Both the position numbers and the translations under genes were made by a program. From Simmondsia chinensis (Eukaryota; Streptophyta; Magnoliopsida; Caryophyllales; Simmondsiaceae): DNA of 64,000 bases. Shown here in pieces: positions 11,147 through 22,295 of this stretch. A model generated the notes under the pieces. The model was given only the letters and a program-made list of their open reading frames with translations. It was not told the DNA's origin and made no database searches. Numbering within the stretch: the first letter of the stretch is position 1; each line of letters starts with the position of its first letter. The DNA lies in contig JAGTTD010000007.1 in NCBI GenBank assembly GCA_018398585.1, positions 32,702,911 through 32,766,910 on the forward strand, written 5' to 3'.

Positions 11147-11925
11147 TAATACTATGAGAAAAAAAAACATTTAATAGTCCTGAATGATATCAAATTACTT
11201 ATTTTTGAAATAATTATATATATATAGTTAATAATTAGGTTTTTTTTTTTTATCAACAGTTAATAATTAGTTAGAAAAGCCAATGCCCTGCCCTCTTCAA
11301 ATCGATGTCTCCTTCCCACATATACGAATCACTATGAGAGACACATGCCAATTAAGTTCCATTTTGGTCACCCATGTCGTCAAAAATGGACAAATTAATC
11401 ATCTGAATCAAATTTTAAAATATTTAGTCATCCAATTTCTAATAAAAATCTCATTTGGTCACCTAAATGGTTTAAAATAGACAAATTTTATCATCCAAGA
11501 GGTTCAAAATGGACAAGATAGACACCCCAATATTTTAAAATGGATAAGTTTGTTACCTGAGTAAAAATTTGAAAAATTTTATCATTCAGTTTCACATAAA
11601 AACCCTATTTTGATCACTAAGTAAGTTTAAAATGATAAAATTTCATCATGTTAAAAGTAACAAACTAATTATATTTTTGACTTATTTATTTTATTTGTCC
11701 TCATTTTTTTTTTTTAAGTAGTCTTTTATATTTTATTTTATAACTACAATAGTCCTCATCTGTTACTAGCATTAGGTAAAACGTAAAGAATGAGAAACCA
11801 ATTTTAATATTAATAAAAATATGAGAAAATATTTAAAAAAATGTTGTCAAGGAATAACAAGTTTTACACGTGAGAAAATATTTTAAAAAATAAGAACCAA
11901 TAAAATATTTTAAAAACAGTTTCAT
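11147..11925. repeat. AT-rich spacer with degenerate short repeats
   Basis: Between about 11340 and 11650, phrases of the type TTTGGTCACC...AAAATGGACAAATT...ATCATC recur four or more times with drift. This suggests an old tandem or foldback repeat. The rest is AT-rich. No gene is supported. Confidence 0.5.
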
Positions 11926-12634
11926 TTAATATCTAAATGTCATTCTTTGATTCTTATTTCTTTTATTTTTTCTTGCATTTAATGGACATAAGGTTATAAG
12001 TAAGACCATGTACGAAAATAACATTAGACAAGAAAAGGTTGTGTGACTAAGTCTGAATAGTAGAAGAGCCATCATAGGTAATGGGTAGTAAGGAGCCATT
12101 GCCAACTTGAATAGACTTAGAATCACTATAAGGATGTAAATTTGTCAAAAATACCGGAGATTGAAGTTATATGATTAGATGCTCCAAAGTTTGGGTACTG
12201 CGTGTCTAATTGATTGGACCACAAATCGATATTGCCGATAGTGACTATGAAAGGTTAGTTTGATCATAGCGATGTGAATAGTGAGTGGCAACATAACCTA
12301 CTTGATAGAAAACCTGACAGACAAGAAGCCCAGAGCCAAACATACCATTACTAGATTGATGAGAAGATGTACATGCATTTCGTACCAAAGGTTAGAAGTG
12401 TGAGGGGTGTCCCACAGGGCCAACAAAACCTGTGCTAGCAATGTGAGGGCTGTCCCACAGGACCAACCGAACCTGTGCTAGCTGGCAGCTAGCCACCCAA
12501 AGGTGCCTGTTATGGCTCTAGATGATTGTGGCCACCATCGCGGCCTCTACGACCTCCATGGCGGTTGAAGTTGCATCCTCAGCCCTCACACCTATGCCCA
12601 CCACAACCTTGCCCGTCATTGTGGAGTCGTAAGA

Positions 12635-13168
12635 CTAACCATTAGTAGCTAGAGCATGACCATGATCGGGGTTGGAGCATCCCTGAAAACATGCTAGAGC
12701 CACTTCTTCATCCAAAAGGAAGGTCTTGAGCTCTTCAATGGTGAGGTTTTGTAACAAGTTGCATGTGAAGGTATTTACAGGTCCATATTCCGGAGGTAAC
12801 CCAAAGAGGGAATCATGAATTAGTTTGATGTTAGAGACCGGTGAGCCAATGGCAACGATGTTGTTAGCTATGGTTTTGAGCTCACTGGGATAGGTGTCCA
12901 TGGTCTTACTTTGTGAGGAGTAGCAAGTTGGGAGCAGGGAATGATCCCAAAAGCAGTTATTGAGAGCATCCCACATGTATTTAGAAGAAGCATAATGTAT
13001 GCTATCATTTAGGACCAATTGAGCAAGGGAAGCATAATGACATGACTGAATGTTCTGATCATTGTAGGACCAAGCTATTTGGTCAGGGTTCAGGTGATAA
13101 GTGCCATTAGGGGTTTTTAATTTGAGGAGGAGGGTAGGGGATTGATCCATCAACAAACCCCATGACAT
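12635..13168 (-). pseudogene. Copia gag fragment
   Basis: A 177-codon open stretch resembles the retrotransposon gag domain (UBN2 type) of plant Copia elements. It has LNPDQIAWSYNDQN near the start, ASSKYMWDALNNCF (cf. TSxxLWxxLxxxF) in the middle, and the tail VSNIKLIHDSLFGLPPEYGP (cf. ...LLxGLPPEY). Coding similarity extends upstream to about 13250 in other frames, so the apparent start is probably not the original one. The zinc knuckle downstream is degraded. Confidence 0.85.
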
Positions 13169-13820
13169 GAGTAGATTGAAGAATCATCGAGATCTACTAG
13201 TGCCATGTGGATAATAAGTGGAGGACTTAAGTTTAATTGTAATAGGTTGGTAATAATCGCGGTAGATAGGGACCCTGATAAGGAAGGGTAAGTTGATAGG
13301 GTCAACGGCCCCAAACCATCACACTATGTTAAGGTAGGTCAAGTAGGGCATGGGAAGGGGAATGACACATGCGGTAATGGTAAATCTGATGATAGATTTG
13401 AATCCCAAGACAAGTGGATCCGAACAATCCACTGGTCAAGGAGCAACCAAGAATTGATCGTCTAACTAAAGAAACAAAAGAGGCAGGATTAGAGGCAATG
13501 CCGAGAGAGAAGCAACCAAGTTAACGGGGGTGGTAACCTGGTAGATGTTGGGAAAGCTAGGTCCTCAGCTGATGAAGTGGCAGTGATGGATGGAGGAGGC
13601 AGTGGAAATGGACGTAGAAAGGGAGGGGATGAGGATCGTGCTTCCATCCATATCACTGGGACCTAACTAGGGTTTTGATTCACCAATAGGGAGGGAGGAG
13701 CGTTGTGGTAGGGATGAGCACCGAGGGGTAGAGAGGTGATGCTTCATTATAGGGCACTAGGTAAAGGGGCAATGAAAGAAGGTGAGGACAAGGAATTAGG
13801 GTTCGGTATGCTCTGATAAA

Positions 13821-13980
13821 TGTAAGAGGGTAGTTTAGAAAGTATACCCAATAGGATTGCTAATGTATTATTATATAGAGAGAATTGCATGACAAAAGGT
13901 ACAATAGTCCCTAAAGAATATCCTAAGTATATCAACCTAGGATATTATATTAATATACGCTTTTGACTTTTTTTAAAACA
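13821..13980 (-). repeat. Putative 5' LTR of the Copia remnant
   Basis: On the minus strand a 160-bp block begins TGTTTTAAAA and ends CCCTCTTACA, directly before the PBS-like sequence. It holds TCTCTATATAATAATAC, a plausible core promoter. No second LTR copy is present, so the outer end is a guess. Confidence 0.55.
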
Positions 13981-14304
13981 TGTTACTTTTGTTGTGGATA
14001 CAATAGATATATTTTTCTCCTAAACTTATCAAAAGGGTATCTGTGATTTTGATTTCCCTTCCACAGTAACTATCAAGTAATGTATATCTCATTATAAAGG
14101 TTTGATATTCGATATCACCACACTCCCCTTGATGAACTAGTAAAATATTTGTATTATTACAAAGACTTTAATTTCACAGTGGATAGCTCTATTTGAAATA
14201 GAGAATGAGACGTCGAAGAGTTGTCTCATTTTTTCTCTGGGCATGTTCTATCCCCTAGTTTTGGGCATTTTAATTATGCTCCATCGTTGATAAGATCGGT
14301 TTTG
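13981..14304. other. Spacer, nothing recognised
   Basis: AT-rich sequence with no gene or clear repeat. The last part may already belong to the LINE fragment that becomes readable at about 14305. Confidence 0.4.
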
Positions 14305-14510
14305 TAGGATTTTAGGGCGGATGGAAGCTTCTCGGTAAAATCAATGACATGGCTAGCTCACAATATTAAGTGGCAGGGCAAGAGTATTTGGCCATTTAGA
14401 TGGCTTTGGAAAATTGGCCTTGTTCCTAATAATATTTTTGCATGTCAACTCTTACATCATGCTTTGTCTACTAGAAGTGTATCAACCCATTGTCATGCGT
14501 TTAGTGACAT
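14305..14510 (+). pseudogene. L1-type LINE fragment, zf-RVT region
   Basis: The translation DGSFSVKSMTWLAHN followed by WPFRWLWKIGLVPNNIFACQ and LLHHALSTRSVSTHC matches the zf-RVT region that follows reverse transcriptase in plant L1 LINEs (pattern ...IWKxxVPPKVKxFxWxxxxxxLPTRxxL). It breaks off where a GAGCCGAG-rich element begins; a matching RNase H region reappears at 14880. Confidence 0.8.
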
Positions 14511-14875
14511 TAGGGGTGTATTTGAGCCGAGCCAATAGCAAGCTTGTTAGGCTTGAGGCTCAGATCATTTACATTTAGCTCAGCTCGATTTGTTTGAGCC
14601 CTAGATCCACCAGGTTCCAAACTAAGCTTGCATTTTCTAAACTCAATAAAGCTTAATCTAGGCTAGGGCTTCGCTCGTTTAGGTTCAAACTTGGTATAAT
14701 TGAATATATGTAAGCTAATAAACTATATTAGGTTAGACTCGTTTAGGCTTGTGAGCCTACAAGCTCAAGCTTCATTAGGCTTAGGCTCGGGCTTGGGCTC
14801 GGGCTCGGCTTAATAAAATGAGTCGGCTCAACTCAGCTCGAGTTCAAAATGAGCCGAGCTTTTCAAACGTTATGA
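14511..14875. repeat. GAGCCGAG-rich palindromic repeat, probable MITE
   Basis: The block is bounded by ATTAGGGGTGTATTTGAGCC on the left and AAAATGAGCCGAGCTTTTC on the right. It is packed with GAGCCGAGC, AGCTCG, TTAGGCTTG and GGGCTCGGGCTC, which pair in inverted orientation. This is a common plant non-autonomous DNA element style. It separates two parts of an L1 fragment, so it was probably inserted there. No clean target duplication was identified. Confidence 0.55.
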
Positions 14876-14879
14876 TAAG

Positions 14880-15470
14880 TCAAATCATAGGAACTAGACA
14901 ATTCGATAAACAACATAACTATTTACAATGAATATCGCCAAACACTGGTTTAGTAAAACTCAATTTTAATGGTTCTACGAGGCATGACAAGGTGGCTTGT
15001 GGTTCCATTATTCAAAATTACTTAGTTCAGCTCTTGATTAGGGGATGTCGAGGGCTTGGCAATATTTCAATCTTGATGCAAAAAAGGGAAGCTAGGGACC
15101 GCATTCAGTAGTGTATGGATATGGGGTTTCACCGAGTTCACTATTAAGGTGGTTTGGAAGGAATTCAAATGCTCATGGCAGATCAGAAGCATTATTGAGG
15201 ACGCCCGGTAGATGCTTTCCAATTTGTTTGAGTTTCTTATATTTTTGGAGAAGAAGCATTATTGAGGACGCCCGGTAGATGCTTTCCAATTTGTTTGAGT
15301 TTCTTATATTTTTGGAGAACGTAATCAAGTTGCAGATGTGGTGGCAGATACAGGTCATCTTTGGCAGGGTTAAGGAAGAGTAGAAGGGAAGACTATAAAA
15401 TCTCAAAATAATTGTATGTGCTAATGAATTAAGCCAGGTTGTTTATTAATATAGTTTTCCTAGTATTCTC
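14880..15470 (+). pseudogene. L1 LINE RNase H-like fragment, copy A
   Basis: The reading LVKLNFNGSTRHDKVACGSI matches the start of the RNase H (RVT_3) domain that ends plant L1 polyproteins (KxNxDGS...GxGxxxR). Later parts are frameshifted: GCRGLGNISILMQKREARD, then VWKEFKCSWQIRSIIED. The homologous block at 15860-16390 shares the flanking sequence before and after, so the two derive from one family or one duplication. A 67-bp tandem duplication disrupts copy A. Confidence 0.75.
15185..15318 (+). repeat. 67-bp perfect tandem duplication
   Basis: Positions 15185-15251 are repeated base for base at 15252-15318. It lies inside RNase H copy A and is absent from copy B, so it arose after the two copies diverged. 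Perfect identity suggests it is recent. Confidence 0.97.
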
Positions 15471-15519
15471 CTTGCACCTCTAAAAATTTTCAAGAAAAAA
15501 GAAGAATATTTTCAAACGA

Positions 15520-16390
15520 TGTTGCCCTTTGCTCAAAGCTTAAGAAAATTTTTGGCCGTCTATTTCTTTTGTGTTGTTTTGCCAAACAATGTTGGCTGCA
15601 AGAGCGCTCTAGAGAGTGGATTAAACAGGTGCCACATTAGGGGTCATTCAACGGGTGATTGCAAGAGGTTTGCAGTGATAAAAATCATGATGCGAAAGAT
15701 CAAATTATCCAGAGTTCTTACCCTCTTGTGGGCTATGTGGAAGAGTTGTAATGAAATGGTTGTCTACGGGTAAATATCTCGTTCAGTAAAAGTCTTACTG
15801 AAAGCGCGGGTGAAAGATCAAGGGTGGAAATTGCCTAATCAAGTAGATCAGAGTTGTGGTAGTCATGAGCAAACTAGACAATCAAATAAACAACATGGCT
15901 ATAAACAATGGACAACGCCAAATTAGGTTGGATGAAACTAAATTTCAATGGGGCAAGGAGACATGACAAGACCGAGTGTAGTTTCATTGTTCAAAATTTC
16001 CTAGGTCGGTGGATGATATATGTTGTCACGGGCTTGGGAATGCTTCACTCTTTATGGCAAAAGCAAGGTAGCCAGGGATGACATTTGGAATTGTATCGAT
16101 ATGGGTTTTGTGCAAAGTTCACATTGAGAGAAATAATCTAGTTGTTATTAAGGTGATATAGATGGAGTTCAAATGTTCATTGCATATTGGAACTATTATT
16201 GAGGATATATGACTGATACTTTCTAAGTTTGACAATGTTCGAATTTCCCATATTTTAAGAGAAAGTAATCAAGCACAAATTTGGTGGCAAATGCGTGTCA
16301 TCATATGCAAGGTCAAGGACTGGTAGGAAGAAAATCGTTGTTGAATCTCGAAAGGATTGCATGCACTAAAGCATTAGGATAAGCTATCTA
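15520..16390 (+). pseudogene. L1 LINE zf-RVT and RNase H fragment, copy B
   Basis: The segment LTLLWAMWKSCNEMVVYG (15720-15775) matches the block ending the zf-RVT region of plant LINEs. It is followed at 15928 by MKLNFNGARRHDKTECSFIV, the start of RNase H, in parallel with copy A. Stops and frameshifts are frequent. There is no open reading frame of functional length. Confidence 0.75.
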
Positions 16391-16655
16391 TCGATAACTT
16401 GCTTAGTGGTCTCCTTATCTTCAAACACAAAATATTAACATCTTTTAGCAATAGATCACTAAATTCCGAAATAAGGCACCTATTGGAAACATGTACTCCA
16501 TTACAATTTTTTGACGAAAATTTTCTGAATTCCAACTAATGTAGTATCTAAGTGATAAAACATTTGGATAATATTGAACGGGTGTGTGTTAGTCAATAGA
16601 TTTAATGTTAATTTAGCTTACAATAGGATGCGGACGGAGGGATTTCGTGGCATCG
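16391..16655. other. Spacer, nothing recognised
   Basis: Short AT-rich stretch between LINE fragments with no visible feature. Confidence 0.4.
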
Positions 16656-17110
16656 AAAAAGTTCGATTTGCGAGTTTGCTTTTCCCCAGCACCCATTTTG
16701 CTTATGGGGGACGTTGTTTGGGGGCTTGTTTACTCACGAGCACATGAGGAAAATGGGCTTCTCATTTCCTAGCCGATGTTATCTATGTGAAGTTGAAGGT
16801 GAGGGTTTGCTTGTTGCTTCTCGTCTCGTGTTTAGATGCGTGTGGCGAAGTCTTTTGAGCTTGTTAATTTTCGTCATCTTCCGGACATCCTGGTTTGGAT
16901 GGTCATGCTAGGAATCGGAAGAATTATAGTGTGATTAAGAGGATTGTTGTGGCTGCGGTTGCGGTTGTTTATGGTATTTGGATGGAAAGTAATCGTAGAA
17001 TTTTTCAAGGACTGAAGAGGAGTGAGGATGCTCTTGTTGATTCGATTATTTCAATTGTCTAGTGTCGTTTTAAATTTTTGTTTGACCGATGAGTGAGTTG
17101 GGTGTTGTTT
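16656..17110 (+). pseudogene. LINE zf-RVT fragment, another copy
   Basis: The reading FTHEHMRKMGFSFPSRCYLC fits the cysteine-bearing zf-RVT motif (T...xRxxxxxxxCxLC), and VYGIWMESNRRIFQG fits the conserved W-x2-R-N-xRxF end block. A frame change near 16900 separates them. It belongs to the same broad LINE class as 14305-16390 but is not a close copy of those. Confidence 0.75.
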
Positions 17111-17130
17111 GTTTTTGAAGTTCTTTGGTG

Positions 17131-17199
17131 TTTTTTTTTTTTTTTTTTTTTAACTGTTGGGTGTGCTGTGAGGTGGTGGTTGTGTGGTTGTTTTTGAGT

Positions 17200-17264
<65 letters not shown>
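17131..17264. repeat. Poly(T) run and (AT)n microsatellite
   Basis: A run of about 20 T at 17131-17151 is followed, after a GT-rich interval, by an uninterrupted (AT)n tract at 17204-17264. Such tracts are length-polymorphic and prone to assembly error. They also produce a spurious 168-codon minus-strand frame across this region. Confidence 0.95.
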
Positions 17265-17267
<3 letters not shown>

Positions 17268-18904
17268 GCGCTTGCCATTTGGGCCAAAAAAAATTTGAAT
17301 AATACTTTAATACATATATTGGAATATCAAGAGATCTAGACGATAAAACACTAAACATTAAACTTCTAAAATATGTGACATAAACAACTTTAACCTTTAT
17401 TGCGTAGCATCCTCTCTCTCTCTCTCCCTTCTTGAGGGTGGAGGTTTTCTGGGGTTTTCTACCCTCGTAATAGCTTCCTCTAAGGCTTTTCAACCCCTTC
17501 CCCCTTCCTCTCTCTACTACATTTAACTCTGTTTGAAGTTTCACGATTTCTCTTTCCAAGTGCACTTACTGTAATAGGTAAGGGTGTTTCTTCCCCCATA
17601 TGTTTTCTTCCTTTGGGTTCATTGCTAGCAACTTTTTAAATGCTTCTTAGTCTTCATCTAAGGATCTTCATTTATTTCCTTCTTCCTGACTGCACGGTGG
17701 GGTAGTTGGGTCATTTCTCTCAATAATTTAAGGCTTCATTTAAGAAGTTCCCTAACCTTTTCCTTTTATTTACTGGGTAGTTAGGAAATTGATTGCTCTT
17801 GCTCCTACTAACAGTAAATTTTGTTTGATCAATTTATAAATAACTTCATGGCTAAAAGTTTCTGGGGCCATCCACACTCAATCCCATCTAATCCCTCATC
17901 TACGCATCATGCTTCATGGCCTAATTGGAGATCAAAATTTTCCCTTATACAAATTCTATTAATCCTCCCATTAAAAATTCTGACAAAAAGCAAGCAAAAT
18001 GCAAGCCCTGACAAAAAGCCATTGCTATTGAACCCCACCCCCACCCCTCCTGCGCGCCTTCCCTCTCTCTCCTCTGACACCATGCATCAGCACACTGGTC
18101 GACGAAACTAAACTCCATCGGCTCCACCACCCAGACGGCGACAATGCAGCGCAGGCCAAAGCGTCGCCGCAGCCACCACCGAGGGCCCACAACCCGCTAC
18201 CACCATCATCACACTCAACTCGTCTCTCTCTCTCCCCCCCCCAAACCCACCTTGACCACACAGCGCCACCATTGAACTCACCCGCCTTGACCATCCACCG
18301 CCACCACCGAACACCTGATCATCCTCCTCCACCAAACCCACCACTAAAGCTGAGCAACCCGGACTCCTGACCACCACCACCACTCTCAACACACACTCTC
18401 TCTCTCTCTCTCCCCCCCCGCTCCCCCTGCCTTGACTTACCCACCACCACCACCGAACTCACCTTACCACCATGCATCAGCGAACCCACCACCTCGAGGA
18501 GGACCTCGACCCACCTCCGCCCCCAAGCACCTACGTCGGCCACCGCACCACCGAGCACACTACATCACTAGTCCACGAACACCCAACACCAACATCTCCA
18601 CCAACAACCTTCACCATCACCACCACCCCCCCACGGCCTCCACCTCAAGGCAGCTCGACCACCACCACCTCACGCCCAACTCGCAGTTGGTCAGCCACAG
18701 GTAAGCAAAAAAAGGGGCCGGCCCTAGGTTAGATTTCTCCTCCTTCCTCCTTTATTATGTGTTCCACGTTGTTTTGCTATTGTTAGTGTTGTACCTACTA
18801 TAACCTTGTACCCGGTGATTGTATACGTGTCTAATCGTGCTTATAGATAGTTAGTTTATGAACTTATCTAGCAATGGAGCTCAAAACTTGAGGCCATCTT
18901 CATA
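17265..18904 (+). other. CT-rich then C-rich tract upstream of the RTE LINE
   Basis: No gene is supported. From about 18020 to 18700 the plus strand is rich in CCACCACC, CTCTCTCT and poly(C) runs, giving long open frames on both strands that are compositional. It may be the 5' region of the RTE LINE. The boundary CAG|GTAAGCAAAA near 18700 and TTCATAG|AGG near 18905 would make a plausible intron, joining a Pro/Thr/His-rich N-terminus to the endonuclease frame. That is conjecture. Confidence 0.45.
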
Positions 18905-18908
18905 GAGG

Positions 18909-21704
18909 TTGGGCAGAGGACGGAACCATCGAGGCAATAAGGGAAGCCTACGATTTAGGACATTAAATATCGGCGCACTAACGAGGAAGAGCTTCGAGGT
19001 GGCCCAAATGATGATGAGAAGAAAGATCAACATCATGTGCCTTCAAGAGACTTGGTGGGTAGGCACAAAAGCAAGAGATGTGTTAGGATACAAATTGTGG
19101 TATGCGGGCCAAGCCAGGGGGAGAAATGAAGTGGGTATTATTTTGGATGGCTTCTTTAGGGACAAAGTAGTGGGGGTCAATAGGATTAGCGATAGGATTA
19201 TTAGTATCAGGTTAGTTCTAGAAGGGGATATATTGAACGCTGCAAGTGCCTACGCTTTGCAGATTGGGCAGACAGCGTATGAGAAGGCTAAATTCTGGGA
19301 GGACCTAGACCTAACAATGCAAGGCATACCCTAAAATGAACAAGTTATGATTGGGGTGATTTTAATGGGCACGTGGGAGCAAACATAGAAGGTTACGCAT
19401 CCTACCATGGAGGCTTTGGTTTTGGAATGAGGAACGATAAAGGTAAGGCTCTGTTAGACTTTGCCGTCACTTATGAGTTAACAGTGGCCAACACCTTCTT
19501 CAGAAAGCGTGAGGACCACATCATCACTTATCTTAGCGGTGGAGCAAAGACTCAGATTGACTGTATCCTACTAAGGAAGAGGATTCTAAAAGATTGCAGG
19601 GATTGCAAGGCTATCTCTGGGGAAGACCTATCAACACAACATAGAGTAGTGTGTGCTGAGGTTAAGGCCAAGAGGAGGGGCAAGAAAACCACAAAACCAT
19701 CACAACCATGCACGCATTGGAGGGATCTGAAGGGGGAAAAGTCTCTGGCCTTTAAGGAAAGAGTAAATGCAGAGCTTGGAGGGGATTGGGAGGGAGATGT
19801 AAACCATCTATGGAACCGAGTAGCTGAAAAGTTCAGAGATGGGGCACACGAAGTCCTAGGCGTATCAAAGGGAGGGGCTCCAAACAACAAAGAGACCTGG
19901 TGGTGGTACAGGGAGGTCCAAGAACAATTCAGGCGAAACGAGACTACTTTAAGGAGTGGGTTCGAAGTAGATGAAGACAAGGGACAACAGTATAAACAAG
20001 CCAAGAAGCAAACGAAGATAGCAATAAGAGACTCATAATCTAAAGCCTTCGAAGATTTCTATAAAAGGATGGACACTGCAAAGGGGCCTAGGAACCTCTA
20101 TAGAATCGCTAAAGCGAGAGACAGAAGGACGAGAGACTTGGACCAAGTAAGGTACATAAAGGAGGCAGATGGACAAGTGTTCGTCGACGAGGAACAAATT
20201 AAAAGTAGGTGGAAATCCTACTTCCATGATCTGTTCAACGTAAAGGAAGACACAAATGCATCTCCAGGAGAACTACAAACTATGGAGCACGAGACCAAGT
20301 GCTACTGCACCAGAATTAGACCCAAGGAATTCAGGGAAGCATTGAAGAAGATGGGTAGGAGTAAAGAAGTTGGTCCAGATGGAATACCCATAGAGGCATG
20401 GAAATGCACTGGAGAAATGGGGATCAGATGATTAACCAAATTATTCAACCAACTTCTCCAAGGGAAGAAGATGCCTGACGAATGGCAGAATAGTACATTA
20501 GTTCCTGTCTATAAAAACAAAGGCGACATCCAGAGTTGTGCCAACTACAGAGGAATCAAACTAATAAGCTACACTCTGAAGCTTTGGGAGCAGGTCACAG
20601 AAAGAAGGCTAAGACAATGAGCAGGGGTTTTAGAGAATCAATTTGGTTTCATGCCAGGCAGATTGACAGTAGAAGCCATCCATCTTCTAAGGAGGTCCAT
20701 AGAGCACTATAAAGATAGACAAGAGGACCTCCACATGGTATTCATTGATTTAGTGAAGGCATATGATAGAGTACCGAGAGAGGTCTTATGGAGGGTCCTG
20801 GAAGGGAAGGGCATCCCCCAGCCCTATATAAGAGTCATTAAAGACATGTACGAAGACGCCCATACCAATGTGCGCACTATGGAAGGGAAGACAGACGCTT
20901 TCCCCCTTACAGTTGGGGTACACCAAGAGTCAGCCTTTAGTCCCTTCCTGTTCATTTTGGTTATGGATGTGCTCACTAGGCACAGCCAAGGGGACGTATC
21001 GTGGTGCATGCTTTTCGTGGATGATATAGTCTTGGTGGGAGAATCTAGGGAGGAGGTGAATGAGAAACTAGAACTCTAGAGGACGAACTTAGAATCAAAA
21101 GATTTAAAACTCAGTAGATCTAAAACCGAGTATATGAAACTCAAGTTCAGTACCTCTACCATGCTAAGCATAGAAGTCGTCAAGTTAGGGTCAGACTACA
21201 TACCATAAAAAGCATGCTTTAAATACCTAGGTTCGATAGTGCAATAAGATGGCAAAGTGGATGCAGATGTCAACAACAAGATTAAAGTGGGTTGGCATAA
21301 ATGGAGGATGGCCTCAGTGGTACTGTACGATAGAAAGTTCCCGCTAAGGTTAAAGGGTAAATACTATAAGACTGTAGTGAGACAAGCTATGTCCTATGGA
21401 GCAAAGTGCTGGCCAGTTAAGTGTCATCACACACAGAAGATGAAGGTGGCGGAGAATAGAGGATAAGTTGAGGGAGCAACGTCCAAGATGGTTCGGGCAT
21501 GTTAGGAGGAGACCCACCACCAACCCTGTCAGGAGATGCGAACAACTCAATATTACAGATGGAAAGAGAGGAAGAGGCTGGCTAAAGAAAAGTTGGATAA
21601 AGACAATTCGACAGGACATCGTCTACCTCAACCTAAATGAGGAGATGGCACTACATAGAGCTCAATGGAGGGTTAGTATAGGTGTAACTGATATAGCGGT
21701 GTAG
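18909..21704 (+). pseudogene. RTE LINE endonuclease-reverse transcriptase
   Basis: The endonuclease begins RFRTLNIGALTRKSFEVA with the catalytic block INIMCLQETWW. Later come DFNGHVGANIEGY, reached only after a frame change near 19335, and QIDCILLRKR. RT blocks follow: SKEVGPDGIPIEAWK, CANYRGIKLISYTLKLWE, HMVFIDLVKAYDRVPREVLW, and the active-site box LFVDDIVLVG near 21020. The usual box is FADD; alanine is valine here. The C-terminal region includes KYLGSIVQ and MSYGAKCWPVK. In-frame stops occur at about 19334, 20037, 20430, 20620, 21077, 21209 and 21246, so it is not functional. The protein would nick DNA and prime reverse transcription from its own RNA tail. Confidence 0.92.
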
Positions 21705-22149
21705 GAGCATCGAGCACTTTTAAGCTCGTTCTAGTGTCATGAGGCTGCTAGCATACCCCATTGCATACCCTCTCTCTCTTTCTCTCTCTCTCTTTCCCCC
21801 ATTCTATTTCCTCTCTCTATCTCCTTATACTCTTTACACATTCTATTCTCTCTATTTGATTGCATTAGATTTCATGTGAGATCTCTTCCCTAGTTGCTTG
21901 TTTGCTTTGGCTGATTGTTATTGCCTGTTGCTTTTGATGATATGGTTCCATACTTACTTGCGTACATGCTTATATGCCCATGCTTTCATGCTTCCATGCT
22001 TCGCATGATCTCATGATCTTCCATGTTCTCTATGTTCTCTATGATCTCTTTGATTTTCATGCTCTTTGTTCCGTTCAGGTTGGGGGTCCTCGGAAACAGC
22101 CTCTATTTAGGGTCTCACCCTGAAGGGATAAGGCTGCGTACATCTTACC

Positions 22150-22150
<1 letters not shown>

Positions 22151-22186
<36 letters not shown>
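22151..22186 (+). repeat. Poly(C) run in the RTE tail
   Basis: About 36 consecutive C lie just after GGCTGCGTACATCTTACCA. The copy at 61764-61787 has a poly(C) run at the same place, so this site tends to expand. Length is unreliable in sequencing. Confidence 0.95.
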
Positions 22187-22295
22187 TTCTCCTTCCCCCA
22201 AGATTCTACTTATGGGGGAGCTCCTTAGGGCACTGGGACTGTTGTGGTGTTGTTGATGTTGTGAAGGTACTCCTAATTTGGATAGTAGCAATAAA

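Larger units (their letters stand above)
11926..13980 (-). mobile_element. Copia remnant, 3'-truncated (LTR, PBS, gag, protease start)
   Basis: On the minus strand this runs from a short LTR-like block (13980-13821) through a degenerate initiator-Met PBS (TTTATCAGAGCA, around 13809-13820), a gag frame and the start of protease (FGASNHITS, cf. DSGATHHMT). It then stops near 11926 with the rest of pol missing. The small LTR suggests an Ale-like Copia lineage, but that is inference. Confidence 0.8.
18905..22261 (+). mobile_element. RTE-clade LINE, near full length, coding-dead
   Basis: A non-LTR retrotransposon on the plus strand with an apurinic endonuclease domain (18905-19600), a reverse transcriptase domain (20300-21700), and a long CT-rich 3' UTR (21705-22140). 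It ends in the common tail GGTTGGGGGTCCTCGGAAAC ... GGCTGCGTACATC ... CACTGGGACTGTTG and a degenerate (TTG)n end at 22245-22261. It is the longest uninterrupted of several RTE copies in this window and the best reference for the others. Confidence 0.92.

Noticed and set aside
17059..17565. 168-codon minus-strand frame
   Set aside because: It is produced by the poly(T) and (AT)n tracts; the protein is tyrosine-isoleucine alternation and lysine runs.
18025..18732. Several overlapping open frames on both strands, Pro/His/Gly-rich
   Set aside because: They result from C-rich low-complexity sequence; no domain and no codon signal.
19552..20004. 150-codon minus-strand frame
   Set aside because: Shadow of the RTE endonuclease-RT coding strand.
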